Shown: in pieces, positions 1 to 8,124 of the stretch
Position numbering within the stretch: position 1 is the stretch's first letter
How the letters are laid out: every line of letters starts with the position of its first letter
Assembly (NCBI GenBank): GCA_009787445.1
Contig: WRFX01000009.1
Location: 1 to 32,991 of the forward strand
Direction of reading: 5' to 3'
Length of the DNA: 32,991 nt
From: Chitinivibrionia bacterium
Lineage (GTDB): Bacteria; Fibrobacterota; Chitinivibrionia; Chitinivibrionales; Chitinivibrionaceae
The notes under the pieces: generated by a model
Told to the model about the DNA's origin: nothing
Seen by the model: only the letters and a program-made list of their open reading frames with translations
Databases searched by the model: none
Translations under genes and position numbers: made by a program

Positions 1-846
1 GTAAATTCCAAATGGTGGTTTAACGCTATTGATATTGTCGCGATATTGAACGAACAGGACGATTATATAAAGGCGGGCAATTATTGGCGTTGGCTCAAAC
101 GTAAGATGATTAAAGAGAAAAACGAGTCCGTGAGCGCCGCTCACAGACTGAAATTTACCGCCGCCGACGGCAAAAAGTATCTAAACGACGCTTTAGACGC
201 CGACGGCGTAGTTAATCTTGCAAAACAATTTCCAAATAACAAATCAATGCCTTTTTTGGATTGGTTTTTATATAGCGACAATACTATCGACGGACAAAGC
301 AAGAAAAAGGCGTACACGCTTTTTGAAAGCAGCATAATAAACGAAATCGAAGTCGGCACGGTTAAAAGTTTGCAGCAAATACACGCCTACCTATTCGGCG
401 GGTTGTATGATTTTGCCGGAAAAATACGCGGACTAAACATTTCAAAAGGCGGCTTTACGTTTGCGCCGGCTATGTATTTGCACGACAATTTAAAGAAAAT
501 AGAACAAATGCCCGAAAACACGCTTTACGAAATAATAAATAAGTACGTCGAAATGAACGTTGCCCACCCATTTATGGAGGGCAACGGCAGAAGCGCAAGG
601 ATATGGTTTGACCTGATACTGAAAAAAAACCTGAAAAAGTGTGTTGATTGGAGTAAAATAGGCAAGAGAGAATACCTCTGCGCAATGCAAAAGAGCGTAA
701 CGGACAGCGCGGACATTAAAATCCTGATAAAAACCGCCCTGACGGATAAAATAAACGACCGCGAAATGTTTATGAACGGTATTGACTACTCGTATTACTA
801 CGAATTGGAAGAATGGGTAGAGAAAGATGGGAGGGAGCGGGTATGA
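1..846 (+). CDS. fic: Antirepressor-like (Bro-N type) / Fic AMP-transferase fusion, 5' end missing
   Basis: The frame is open from the first base of the window, so the gene starts upstream; a TTG at 46 is only an internal codon. The visible N-terminus ([12 protein letters not shown], then [17 protein letters not shown]) resembles the DNA-binding-like N-terminus of prophage antirepressor/Bro-N proteins. From about codon 100 it becomes a Fic domain with an intact catalytic motif [12 protein letters not shown] near 565-600, the [12 protein letters not shown] segment, and a C-terminal SYYYE that matches the inhibitory helix of class III Fic proteins such as Neisseria NmFic, where the motif is SxxxEG; here the G is L. 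Family knowledge: Fic enzymes transfer AMP from ATP to a protein hydroxyl, and NmFic-like members can modify DNA gyrase. The stop overlaps the hsdS start as ATGA. The Fic call is firm; the target and any regulatory link to restriction are inference. Confidence 0.9.
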   Translation, partial: VNSKWWFNAIDIVAILNEQDDYIKAGNYWRWLKRKMIKEKNESVSAAHRLKFTAADGKKYLNDALDADGVVNLAKQFPNNKSMPFLDWFLYSDNTIDGQSKKKAYTLFESSIINEIEVGTVKSLQQIHAYLFGGLYDFAGKIRGLNISKGGFTFAPAMYLHDNLKKIEQMPENTLYEIINKYVEMNVAHPFMEGNGRSARIWFDLILKKNLKKCVDWSKIGKREYLCAMQKSVTDSADIKILIKTALTDKINDREMFMNGIDYSYYYELEEWVEKDGRERV

Positions 847-2108
847 AATGTAAATTGGGCGATATTTGCGATATAACATCAAGTAAGCGGATATTTGCCA
901 ACGAATATTGTACTTTTGGCGTACCGTTTTTCCGTGGTAAAGAAATCATCGAAAAGCAAAACGGAAAGCCCGTATCTAATGAACTTTTTATAGAAGAAAG
1001 TCGTTATACTGAAATAAAAAACAAACACGGCGTGCCGCAAAATGGCGATTTGCTCTTAACATCTGTTGGTACATTAGGTGTGCCATATATTGTACAAAAC
1101 GAGCGTTTTTACTTCAAGGATGGTAATATAACGTGGTTTCGTAACTTCCGTAACGCATCAAGCCAATTTATCTATTATTGGCTGCTTAGTCCGTTCGGAC
1201 GGCAACAAATAGACAGTAAAAGCATTGGGTCAACACAAAAAGCGTTGACGATTGACGCTTTACTTGGCTTTGATATCGACCTTCCTCCGCTCTCTGTCCA
1301 ACGCGAAATTGCCGCCATCCTCTCCGCTCTCGACGCAAAAATCGCCAACAACACAGCGATAAATCATAATTTAGAGCAGATGGCTCAGGCGATTTATCGG
1401 GAAGCGCTTATTAAAGGCGATGTCGGCGTTCTTAACGATGTTCCTTTTAACGACGATATTTTTAGAAAACACGTTAAAAATCATAATGCTAAACGGCTTT
1501 TTGAAAACATAGACATAAACGCTTTTGAGAAAGTAAAATTAGGCGAACTTATTAAGGTTCAAACAAAATCCGGAATACCGGTTGAAGCGGCAAAAGCGCT
1601 GGGAGACGCGGGAAAGTACCGTTTCTATACGTCCGGTAAAGCAATTTTAAGTTGGGATAAACCGTTAGTAAACGGCGAAAATATATATTTAAACGATGGG
1701 GGCGCCGCAGACGTCGCTTATTTTAACGGCGACGCGGCGTATTCTACGCATACTTTAGCCATAACCTCCAATGATACCAATAGGTTAAAAACTCTATATT
1801 TATATTGCTTTCTTTACGCCAATATAGAATTTATAAACGACATGCTATTTACGGGAACGTGTTTGAAAAATTTGAATCGTAAGCAATTTTTAAACTGGGA
1901 AATACCCTTGCCTCCGATAGAAATTCAATCTGCGCTGGAAGCGCAGGTTGCTACGCTGGAAGCGCAGGTTGCTGCGCTGGAAGCGCAGAATAAAATTTTA
2001 TCCGGCGTTCGCGATGCCATTTTACCTCGCCTGATGTCAGGCGAGATGTCGGTTGCCGGTTTTGGAGACGACGATTATGGTTTATCAAAGGAGGAGAAAA
2101 ATGCTTGA
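843..2108 (+). CDS. hsdS: Type I restriction-modification specificity subunit HsdS
   Basis: This 421-residue protein has the usual two-half HsdS layout. A first target-recognition domain (about 1-145) ends in [14 protein letters not shown], followed by a conserved helix (about 155-190). A second target-recognition domain (about 230-355) ends in LPPIEIQ, followed by a C-terminal helix ending [11 protein letters not shown]. Each LPP-helix unit is the spacer that sets the distance between the two halves of the recognised DNA site. I chose ATG 843 because GGGAGGGAG lies just upstream and it overlaps the Fic stop by 4 bases; an upstream in-frame start at 813 has no such support. The distal helix carries 21-bp tandem repeats (see the repeat entry). 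HsdS would assemble with HsdM, not in the window, and with HsdR encoded downstream. Recognition sequence cannot be read from the sequence. Confidence 0.95.
   Translation: MKCKLGDICDITSSKRIFANEYCTFGVPFFRGKEIIEKQNGKPVSNELFIEESRYTEIKNKHGVPQNGDLLLTSVGTLGVPYIVQNERFYFKDGNITWFRNFRNASSQFIYYWLLSPFGRQQIDSKSIGSTQKALTIDALLGFDIDLPPLSVQREIAAILSALDAKIANNTAINHNLEQMAQAIYREALIKGDVGVLNDVPFNDDIFRKHVKNHNAKRLFENIDINAFEKVKLGELIKVQTKSGIPVEAAKALGDAGKYRFYTSGKAILSWDKPLVNGENIYLNDGGAADVAYFNGDAAYSTHTLAITSNDTNRLKTLYLYCFLYANIEFINDMLFTGTCLKNLNRKQFLNWEIPLPPIEIQSALEAQVATLEAQVAALEAQNKILSGVRDAILPRLMSGEMSVAGFGDDDYGLSKEEKNA
1932..1988 (+). repeat. 21-bp tandem repeat (about 2.7 copies) in the hsdS distal helix
   Basis: Two almost identical 21-bp units and a partial third encode the seven-residue pattern [18 protein letters not shown]. 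Units start at 1932, 1953 and 1974; the first two differ at one base. In the classic EcoR124 family, change in the number of short repeats in an HsdS spacer helix alters the gap in the recognised site. Here the repeat is in the C-terminal rather than the central helix, so an effect on spacing is inference. Confidence 0.85.
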
Positions 2109-2961
2109 TTCAGACGAAATTATACTGGCGAACGAAGAAACAGGTGATTATGAGACTGATTCTCCCCTGCTTGGAAAATACGTAGAGCTTTTTCTCAACA
2201 ACGCACAAATTGCTAATGCCCAAAATGATAAGCGCATTTTATTTTATCGCGGTCAATCAGACAAAATGTATTCATTAACACCAAGTGTTTTTAGAAACGG
2301 GTTACTATCAAACGAACATCTTCTCATACAAGATTTATTGTTAAATTCACCAGATGAGTTCAGTAGTATTGAAAGTAATGTTGAATGTTTAATTAAAATG
2401 CAACATTATGGACTGCCAACCAGATTGTTTGATGTAACTACTAATCCACTAATTGCGTTGTTCTTTGCTTGTAATGATAAATCGGATAAAGATGGAGAAG
2501 TTATTGTATTTTATGATTATATGCAACATCCAAACACTATCGATGTGAAATGTTTAGCGGCATTAGCTGAATACAGCGGGTCATCAGAGCGCCAATTGCT
2601 AAGCTTTTTAACCGATAGAGGGCTGACTAATCTCGAACTTGGAAACTTGACGAAATTGACGCATATTCCGATAGAAGCCCCTCAAAATAACGAGCGTATA
2701 AGACGGCAGCATGGAGCTTTTCTGCTCGTAGGAATTCATGACAATGAAGATGGAAATACTTATCAGAAAGCAAGTTTTGACTTGAGACCATATTTGGTCA
2801 AAGATTTTGGAGATGACATATCGCGCTCAATTATAGTTCCGAAAGAAGAGAAAAAACATTTGCTGGAAGAACTTAATGTATTCGGAATTAATCATTCATT
2901 TCTTTTCCCAGAATTAGAACATCAGGCAATATATATACGAAACAAGTACGAAAGGAGTTGA
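2101..2961 (+). CDS. FRG-domain protein inside the type I R-M operon
   Basis: The 286-residue product carries the hallmarks of the FRG domain: FYRGQ at about 48-52, then QHYGLPTRLFDVTTNP at about 101-116 followed by ALFFACN. FRG proteins are widespread, often found near restriction or phage-defence genes, and their biochemical activity is not established. ATG 2101 is chosen because AAAGGAGGAGA precedes it; the start overlaps the hsdS stop by 8 bases and the stop lies 5 bases before hsdR, so it is co-transcribed and probably translationally coupled. No signal peptide or membrane segment is visible. Its codon use (more NNT, fewer GCG/CGC runs) looks unlike the neighbouring chromosomal genes, consistent with separate acquisition. 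An accessory role in the R-M operon is inferred from position only. Confidence 0.85.
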   Translation: MLDSDEIILANEETGDYETDSPLLGKYVELFLNNAQIANAQNDKRILFYRGQSDKMYSLTPSVFRNGLLSNEHLLIQDLLLNSPDEFSSIESNVECLIKMQHYGLPTRLFDVTTNPLIALFFACNDKSDKDGEVIVFYDYMQHPNTIDVKCLAALAEYSGSSERQLLSFLTDRGLTNLELGNLTKLTHIPIEAPQNNERIRRQHGAFLLVGIHDNEDGNTYQKASFDLRPYLVKDFGDDISRSIIVPKEEKKHLLEELNVFGINHSFLFPELEHQAIYIRNKYERS

Positions 2962-2966
2962 GTTTT

Positions 2967-5189
2967 ATGCCATTCACCGAATCTAACTACGAAAACGCCG
3001 TAATAGAAATATTTCGCGACACTTTGGGCTATAACCATGTTTACGCTCCCGACCTGACACGCGACTACTCCGACCCGCTCTACATAGATGAACTTCTACA
3101 CGCTTTGCAAAGGGTCAATTTGAAATTGCCGGAAGCCGCAATTTCAGAGGCCGTTTACAAACTGCGCAATTTTGAGGGCGGCTCAGAATTGCAGAAGAAC
3201 ATTCGGTTTATGGATTATCTCCAAAACGGCATATCGGTGAATTATTTTGATGACGGCGAGCAACGGTCATCTTTGGTACATCTTGTGGATTATAAAAACA
3301 CGGATAAAAATTCTTTCACGGTAGCCAATCAGTGGACAATGATAGAAAATAGTGAAAAGCGTCTTGATGTTATTGTGTTTTTAAACGGTTTACCAATAGT
3401 CATATTTGAGTTAAAATCACCCTCCCGTCAGGAAACCGACGCAAGCGAGGCATTTCGGCAACTCAGAAATTATATGCGCGAGATACCGTCAATGTTTGTT
3501 TACAACGCTTTTCTTGTGATGAGCGATTTGGCCGTTTCCAAAGCCGGAACCATCACTTCCGGCGAAGACCGTTTTATGGAGTGGAAAACGAAGGACGGCA
3601 GTTACGAAAATACGCAGTATGCGCAATTTGATACTTTTATTGAAGGAATGTTTGACAAGGCTCGGCTGCTTGATATAATCAAAAATTTTATCTGTTTTTC
3701 CGGTGATGTGAAGATTCTTGGCGGGTATCATCAGTATTTTGCCGTGCGTAAGGCTATTGCTTCTACGGTTAAGGCAACCGTAGCGGATGGCAGGGGTGGG
3801 GTATTTTGGCATACGCAGGGCAGCGGTAAATCGTTGTCTATGGTATTTTACGCCCATTTGTTGCCGGAGTCGCTGAACACTCCGACAATTGTTGTGATAA
3901 CAGACCGTAATGACCTTGACGACCAGCTTTTCGGGCAGTTCGCGAAGTGTTCCGAGTTTTTGCGTCAGACCCCGCAACAAGCTGAAAACCGTGCTCATTT
4001 GAAAAAATTGCTCGCCGGGCGGCAGGCCTACGGCATTTTCTTTACAACAATGCAAAAATTTGAGGAGTCTTCGGAACCGCTTTCAGACCGCAGGAATATT
4101 ATTGTTATATCGGATGAAGCTCACCGCGGGCAGTATGGGCTTGAAGAAAAAGTAGACGCGAGAACGGGGCGCATCATGCTCGGTATGGCTCGGATTATTC
4201 GTGACAGTTTGCCGAATGCCACGTTTATAGGTTTCACGGGTACCCCGATTTCAAGCAAAGACCGCTCGACCACGGAGGTATTTGGAAATTATATAGACAC
4301 TTACGATATGACTCAGGCCGTAGAAGACGGCGCAACCCGTCCGGTTTATTATGAAAGCCGTGTTATTCACCTTAAATTGGATGAAAATATATTGCGGCTT
4401 ATTGATGCCGAGTATGACATTATGGCAGAAAATGCCGAAGAGTACGCAATAGAGAAAAGCAAGAAGGAGCTTGGGCAGATAGAAAGTATCCTCGGCGCGG
4501 AGGAGACCATTGCCGCTTTGTGTGAAGACATAGTAAAGCATTACGAAGAAAACAGGCAGTACGAACTTACGGGCAAGGCGATGATTGTCGCATATTCTCG
4601 TGCTATTGCCATGAAGATTTACAGGAAATTGTTGCAAATGCGACCCGAATGGGCAAAGAAGATTGGAGTGGTGATGACCGATAGCAACAATGACCCGGAA
4701 GATTGGCGCAGCATAATCGGTAGCAAGCGCAGACGCGACGAGTTGGCGAAGAAGTTTAAGGATAACGGCGACCCGTTGAAAATAGCGATTGTGGTAGATA
4801 TGTGGCTTACCGGCTTTGACGTGCCGTCGCTTGCCACGATGTATGTTTACAAGCCGATGGCAGGACACAATCTCATGCAGGCTATCGCCCGCGTCAACCG
4901 CGTTTACAAGGATAAAGAGGGCGGATTAGTGGTTGATTACGTAGGCATTGCTTCAGCGTTGAAACAAGCGATGAACGACTTCACAAAGCGCGACAGAAAC
5001 AACTATGGCGATACGGATATTGCAAAAACGGCATTGCCTAAATTCATTGAAAAGTTAGAGGTTTGCCGCGACATCTTCCATGATTTCGATTATTCCGGTT
5101 TTATGGACGATAGCGCGACGGACCTTATTCGAGCCAAAACGATTAGCGGCGGCGTAAATTTTCTTTCAAGCGTTGATAAACAGAAGTAG
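2967..5189 (+). CDS. hsdR: Type I restriction subunit HsdR, N-terminal 740 residues, ended by a premature amber codon
   Basis: HsdR is the ATP-driven translocase and nuclease of type I restriction. Visible in order: the PD-(D/E)XK nuclease with D near residue 134 (RLDVIVF) and ExK near 148-150 (FELKS); Walker A GSGKS near 285-289; DEAH near 383-386; motif III TGTP near 424-427; and helicase motifs V/VI in WLTGFDVPSLATMY and QAIARVNRVYKD. ATG 2967 is preceded by AAAGGAG at a good distance. TAG at 5187-5189 ends the frame after SSVDKQK, but the same frame resumes at once with RESFIKEALLLRQALSLC, which is the normal continuation of this family. The gene is therefore broken by one nonsense codon; the intact form would be 1003 residues. 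This fragment keeps all catalytic motifs but lacks the C-terminal domain that normally docks HsdR on the methylase. A sequencing error is also possible. Confidence 0.9.
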   Translation: MPFTESNYENAVIEIFRDTLGYNHVYAPDLTRDYSDPLYIDELLHALQRVNLKLPEAAISEAVYKLRNFEGGSELQKNIRFMDYLQNGISVNYFDDGEQRSSLVHLVDYKNTDKNSFTVANQWTMIENSEKRLDVIVFLNGLPIVIFELKSPSRQETDASEAFRQLRNYMREIPSMFVYNAFLVMSDLAVSKAGTITSGEDRFMEWKTKDGSYENTQYAQFDTFIEGMFDKARLLDIIKNFICFSGDVKILGGYHQYFAVRKAIASTVKATVADGRGGVFWHTQGSGKSLSMVFYAHLLPESLNTPTIVVITDRNDLDDQLFGQFAKCSEFLRQTPQQAENRAHLKKLLAGRQAYGIFFTTMQKFEESSEPLSDRRNIIVISDEAHRGQYGLEEKVDARTGRIMLGMARIIRDSLPNATFIGFTGTPISSKDRSTTEVFGNYIDTYDMTQAVEDGATRPVYYESRVIHLKLDENILRLIDAEYDIMAENAEEYAIEKSKKELGQIESILGAEETIAALCEDIVKHYEENRQYELTGKAMIVAYSRAIAMKIYRKLLQMRPEWAKKIGVVMTDSNNDPEDWRSIIGSKRRRDELAKKFKDNGDPLKIAIVVDMWLTGFDVPSLATMYVYKPMAGHNLMQAIARVNRVYKDKEGGLVVDYVGIASALKQAMNDFTKRDRNNYGDTDIAKTALPKFIEKLEVCRDIFHDFDYSGFMDDSATDLIRAKTISGGVNFLSSVDKQK

Positions 5190-5213
5190 CGGGAGTCGTT
5201 TATAAAGGAAGCG

Positions 5214-5981
5214 TTGCTTCTGCGTCAGGCGCTGTCGCTTTGCCGTTCGCTATTGGATACCGGGCAACGGTTTGAAGCCGCTTACTTTGAGGCGCTGCGC
5301 ATTCTCCTCACCCGTATTGCAGGAGAGGGAAAACCGCTGTCATTAAAAGAGATTAACGCCCGTATTAATGAATTGTTGAAGGCAAGTATTCAAAGCGATG
5401 GCGTTATAAACCTGTTTTCCGATATGAAAACAAGTTTCTCGTTGTTCGACCCAAAGTTTCTCGAAGAAATATCCAAAATGAAAACGCGCAATATTGCGGC
5501 AATGATTCTAAAAAAATTGCTTGAAGAACAAGTGTCAATTTATAAAAAGACGAATCTTGTTAAAAGCGAAATGTTTTCCGAAAAACTAACTCGCGCAATG
5601 AACGCGTATTTAAACGGTTTAATTTCTAACGAAGAAGTTATTGAAGAACTTTTGACAATAGCAAAAGAAATGGCAAACGCCCATAAAGAAGGCAAAAAGT
5701 TAGGATTAAGCGACGAAGAGTTGGCTTTTTACGACGCGCTAACTCGTCCAGATGCAATAAAAGATTTTTATCAAAACGAAGAACTTATAAATATGACCCG
5801 CGAACTTACCGAAGAACTTCGCAAAAATCGCACTATCGATTGGCAGAAAAAAGAAAGCGCCCGCGCTAAAATGCGACTTATGGTAAAAAATTTATTGCAA
5901 AGATACAAATATCCGCCCGACGGTATGGAAGACGCAATAGACACCGTTATTGCACAATGCGAGCAGTGGGTAGATAATTAG
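5214..5981 (+). CDS. hsdR: Detached C-terminal domain of HsdR (DUF3387-like), same frame as the upstream part
   Basis: This stretch reads in the same frame as hsdR; coding similarity begins at 5190, directly after the amber codon. It is a helical, charged region of the type found at the end of type I R subunits (LLLRQALSLCRSLL, then FYDALTRPDA, MRLMVKNLLQRYKYPPDGME) and ends in a natural TAG at 5979-5981. A TTG at 5214 with AGGA four to five bases upstream could allow reinitiation 24 bases after the stop, giving about 255 residues as a separate polypeptide, but this is speculative. In intact HsdR this domain binds the HsdM/HsdS core. Codon use from about 5480 on looks like that of the host chromosome, whereas the upstream part is richer in GC-ending codons, hinting at a mosaic gene. 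Most simply this is the tail of a pseudogene. Confidence 0.82.
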   Translation: MLLRQALSLCRSLLDTGQRFEAAYFEALRILLTRIAGEGKPLSLKEINARINELLKASIQSDGVINLFSDMKTSFSLFDPKFLEEISKMKTRNIAAMILKKLLEEQVSIYKKTNLVKSEMFSEKLTRAMNAYLNGLISNEEVIEELLTIAKEMANAHKEGKKLGLSDEELAFYDALTRPDAIKDFYQNEELINMTRELTEELRKNRTIDWQKKESARAKMRLMVKNLLQRYKYPPDGMEDAIDTVIAQCEQWVDN

Positions 5982-5988
5982 TCGCTTT

Positions 5989-6999
5989 TTACAACTCAAA
6001 TTTTAGCGAAACCCCATAAGTCCCGTCTAACGCCGAAGAATAAACGTATGCGAAATCGACATAAGCGCGTTCAAAAAGATAAATCCCGCCGCCGAAAGTA
6101 AGTTTGTGGGAATCGCTTAATCCAATTCGTAAAGCGACCATATTTTTAATAAAAAATTCCGCGCCATAGCCCGCGGCAACAAATAAATTTTGCGGATTTT
6201 TAGCGACAGAGCCGCTGTGAATATCGTCTTCAAACGCGCTTTCTTCGCCGAAAGTATTTGCTACGACTCCCGAATTTCCAAACAAATCGGGAGAACGATA
6301 AAGCAAATTAAAACTAATGTTTTCGTTTGCTTTTTTTGAATATCCGTAAGACAAAAAGCACTGCGGAAGCGTGTTTTCGCTGTAATTTTTGCTCCAACGA
6401 GTATAATGAGTCGCGACGTTATCTATCTGAAACGAAACAAAATTTCCGCGATTTGTCGAAAATAAAACTCCCAAATCCGCGCCGATTCCGTATCCAGCCC
6501 ATTCGATAAGTCGTCTGCGCATCATATTTAGAGAACCGCCGACGCTTAAATTAAATCTCTCAAAAGAAAAAATATTTCGCGCAAAAATTAAATTTATCGA
6601 CAATTCGCTGCTCGAAGACGGTATAATTTCGTAATCGGGGGTCGCTCCCTCAAAAGAAATAATTTGTCGCGTGGAATCCGTGTCGGGAATATAAATATAA
6701 CCCACAAAAACGCCCGCGACGTTTGCCGAATCCGCTTTTAACGTCGCGTAAGTATTTCCCGCCCACAAACTATTATTGTAAAAACTCGTATATCCCGCAA
6801 AAAAGGCGGTTTTTTTCGCTAAAATTAAAGAAGCGGGATTATTTGCGGGAATCGGCTCGCTTGAAAGCGCGTTTTTCGCTTCGCCCAGCGCAAAATATTC
6901 GGGAGACGCAAATAAAAAGCGATTCTCATTTCCGTAAATCGATTTTTCCGCATAAACGTAAAAAATCGCAAATATTAGTGTTATTATAAGTTTTTTCAC
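5989..6999 (-). CDS. PorV/PorQ-like outer-membrane beta-barrel protein
   Basis: The 336-residue product begins with a cleavable signal peptide (MKKLIITLIFAIFYVYA) and then shows the FALGEAKNAL...ANNPASL segment that parallels the ALGGA...YNPAGLA opening of PorV/PorQ and related FadL-like barrels. The rest alternates polar and hydrophobic strands and ends in SLKFEL, as expected for a barrel close. Start is GTG at 6997-6999, with AAGGAA upstream on the minus strand. PorV and PorQ serve type IX secretion: PorV shuttles substrates from the SprA translocon to the attachment complex. With sprA 4 kb away in this window the link is attractive, but many PorV/UPF0164 paralogues in these phyla have no known role, so the specific assignment is tentative. 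The 3' end faces hsdR, 7 bases away. Confidence 0.7.
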   Translation of the reverse strand: MKKLIITLIFAIFYVYAEKSIYGNENRFLFASPEYFALGEAKNALSSEPIPANNPASLILAKKTAFFAGYTSFYNNSLWAGNTYATLKADSANVAGVFVGYIYIPDTDSTRQIISFEGATPDYEIIPSSSSELSINLIFARNIFSFERFNLSVGGSLNMMRRRLIEWAGYGIGADLGVLFSTNRGNFVSFQIDNVATHYTRWSKNYSENTLPQCFLSYGYSKKANENISFNLLYRSPDLFGNSGVVANTFGEESAFEDDIHSGSVAKNPQNLFVAAGYGAEFFIKNMVALRIGLSDSHKLTFGGGIYLFERAYVDFAYVYSSALDGTYGVSLKFEL

Positions 7000-7102
7000 A
7001 AAAATTCCTTGTTAAATTTAATGGAAAATACTTTTTTTATTTACCTTGCGGGCAAAAAAATATTATATTTAGTGCGTAAGTTAAAATAAATCGGGAGTTT
7101 TT

Positions 7103-7357
7103 ATGGAAAAGTTCAAAGAAGAAGACGACAAAGAATTCGACGACGAAGAAGAATTTTACGACGAATTTTCGTACGACGACGAAGAAGAGTTTAACGAAGA
7201 AAAGGAAGAAGAACTTTTTTTCGGTTTGAACGACGACGGCGAATTTGTCGATGAAGAAGAAAGCGACGACGAAGAGGAAGAAGGCGAAGATTATTTCGGC
7301 GACGAAAGAACGCGGCGAAATCCTTGGGGCGGCGAATTTTATGTTGAGGAGGAGTAA
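7103..7357 (+). CDS. Highly acidic small protein (84 aa), function unknown
   Basis: By my count 44 of 84 residues are Asp or Glu, in runs such as DDEEEF and ESDDEEEEGED, with regularly placed Phe/Tyr and only seven Lys/Arg. There is no signal peptide, membrane segment or recognised domain; a disordered cytoplasmic polyanion is the natural reading. CGGGAG lies upstream of ATG 7103. It is followed after 3 bases by the DUF218 gene, whose Shine-Dalgarno (GGAGGAG) lies inside this gene's end, so the two are co-translated. The codon bias (GAA, GAC, TTT) matches neighbouring chromosomal genes, which supports real coding rather than a low-complexity artefact. I do not recognise a family. Confidence 0.65.
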   Translation: MEKFKEEDDKEFDDEEEFYDEFSYDDEEEFNEEKEEELFFGLNDDGEFVDEEESDDEEEEGEDYFGDERTRRNPWGGEFYVEEE

Positions 7358-7360
7358 AAA

Positions 7361-8119
7361 ATGTTTCTTGTTTTAAAAATCGTTGAGGCGATGCTTTCGC
7401 CTTTGGCAATTTATGTAGAATTGACGCTTTTCGCGTTATTGTTGCGGCTCTTTGGCAAAAGAATTTTGGCGTATACGGTTTTTACGCTTTCTTTTATTGC
7501 GCTTTTGTTTGTTTCTTACGACATAGGTCAGGATTTATTGGCGACTCCTCTCGAAAAAGAATATGCGGTTTGCGACCCCAGAGATTATCCAAACATAAAA
7601 ACCATAGTCGTTTTGGGCGGCGGGAAATTTCCCGAAAGCGACAAACCGACGTCGGCAAAATTGTCGAAAATGACTCTCGTGCGGCTTGTGGAAGGAATTA
7701 GAATATTCAATATGATAGACGCGCAAAGGTTAATCGTAACGGGAAAAGATTACACCGACGAATCTTCTATTGCGGAGTTAATGAAACGATGCGCTATGGA
7801 GTTAGGCGTCGACGGCGAAAAAATAATTACGGTCGACAACGCCAGAAATACCCGTGAAGAAGCGAAATATACCGCCGAAATCGTTAAAGGCGACACGGTT
7901 TTTTTGGTAACTTCGGCGGTTCATCTTAAACGCGCCGTAAAAAATTTTGGCGACGAAGGCGTGTTTGTGATACCCGTTCCGACGGATTTTCAGGTGCATA
8001 CGAGAAACAAACAATCCGTCGCTTATTATACGCCGGGTCCTCAAAGAATTGCAAATTCGGGCAAATCGATTCACGAATATTTGGGATTATTGGCGGAACT
8101 TCTTAATTTTAAGAAATAG
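7361..8119 (+). CDS. YdcF/ElyC-like DUF218 membrane protein
   Basis: The 252-residue protein has two N-terminal hydrophobic segments (about 1-28 and 34-55), then a DUF218 domain: IKTIVVLGGGK at about 78-88, a RLIVTGKD strand, NTREEAKYTAEIV, and FLVTSAVHLKRA. This is the architecture of E. coli ElyC and SanA relatives. ElyC acts at the inner membrane in peptidoglycan and undecaprenyl-phosphate lipid-carrier metabolism; the reaction is not fully defined. The ATG is set by GGAGGAG at 7348-7354. It sits between the acidic protein gene (3 bases upstream) and the ABC ATPase gene (5 bases downstream), suggesting one transcript, although no common pathway is evident. Confidence 0.85.
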   Translation: MFLVLKIVEAMLSPLAIYVELTLFALLLRLFGKRILAYTVFTLSFIALLFVSYDIGQDLLATPLEKEYAVCDPRDYPNIKTIVVLGGGKFPESDKPTSAKLSKMTLVRLVEGIRIFNMIDAQRLIVTGKDYTDESSIAELMKRCAMELGVDGEKIITVDNARNTREEAKYTAEIVKGDTVFLVTSAVHLKRAVKNFGDEGVFVIPVPTDFQVHTRNKQSVAYYTPGPQRIANSGKSIHEYLGLLAELLNFKK

Positions 8120-8124
8120 CGAAA

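Noticed and set aside
3489-4868. Long minus-strand open frames opposite hsdR
   Set aside because: They lie opposite a gene with clear helicase and nuclease motifs, show no domain and have no ribosome site.
5187-5189. Amber codon read as an amino acid (recoding)
   Set aside because: TAG is used as a normal terminator at 5979-5981 and 8117-8119, and no pyrrolysine-related gene is seen.
7046-7070. Promoter upstream of the acidic protein gene (TTGCGG with TATATT)
   Set aside because: Spacing of about 12 bases does not fit a sigma70 promoter and no better pair was found.
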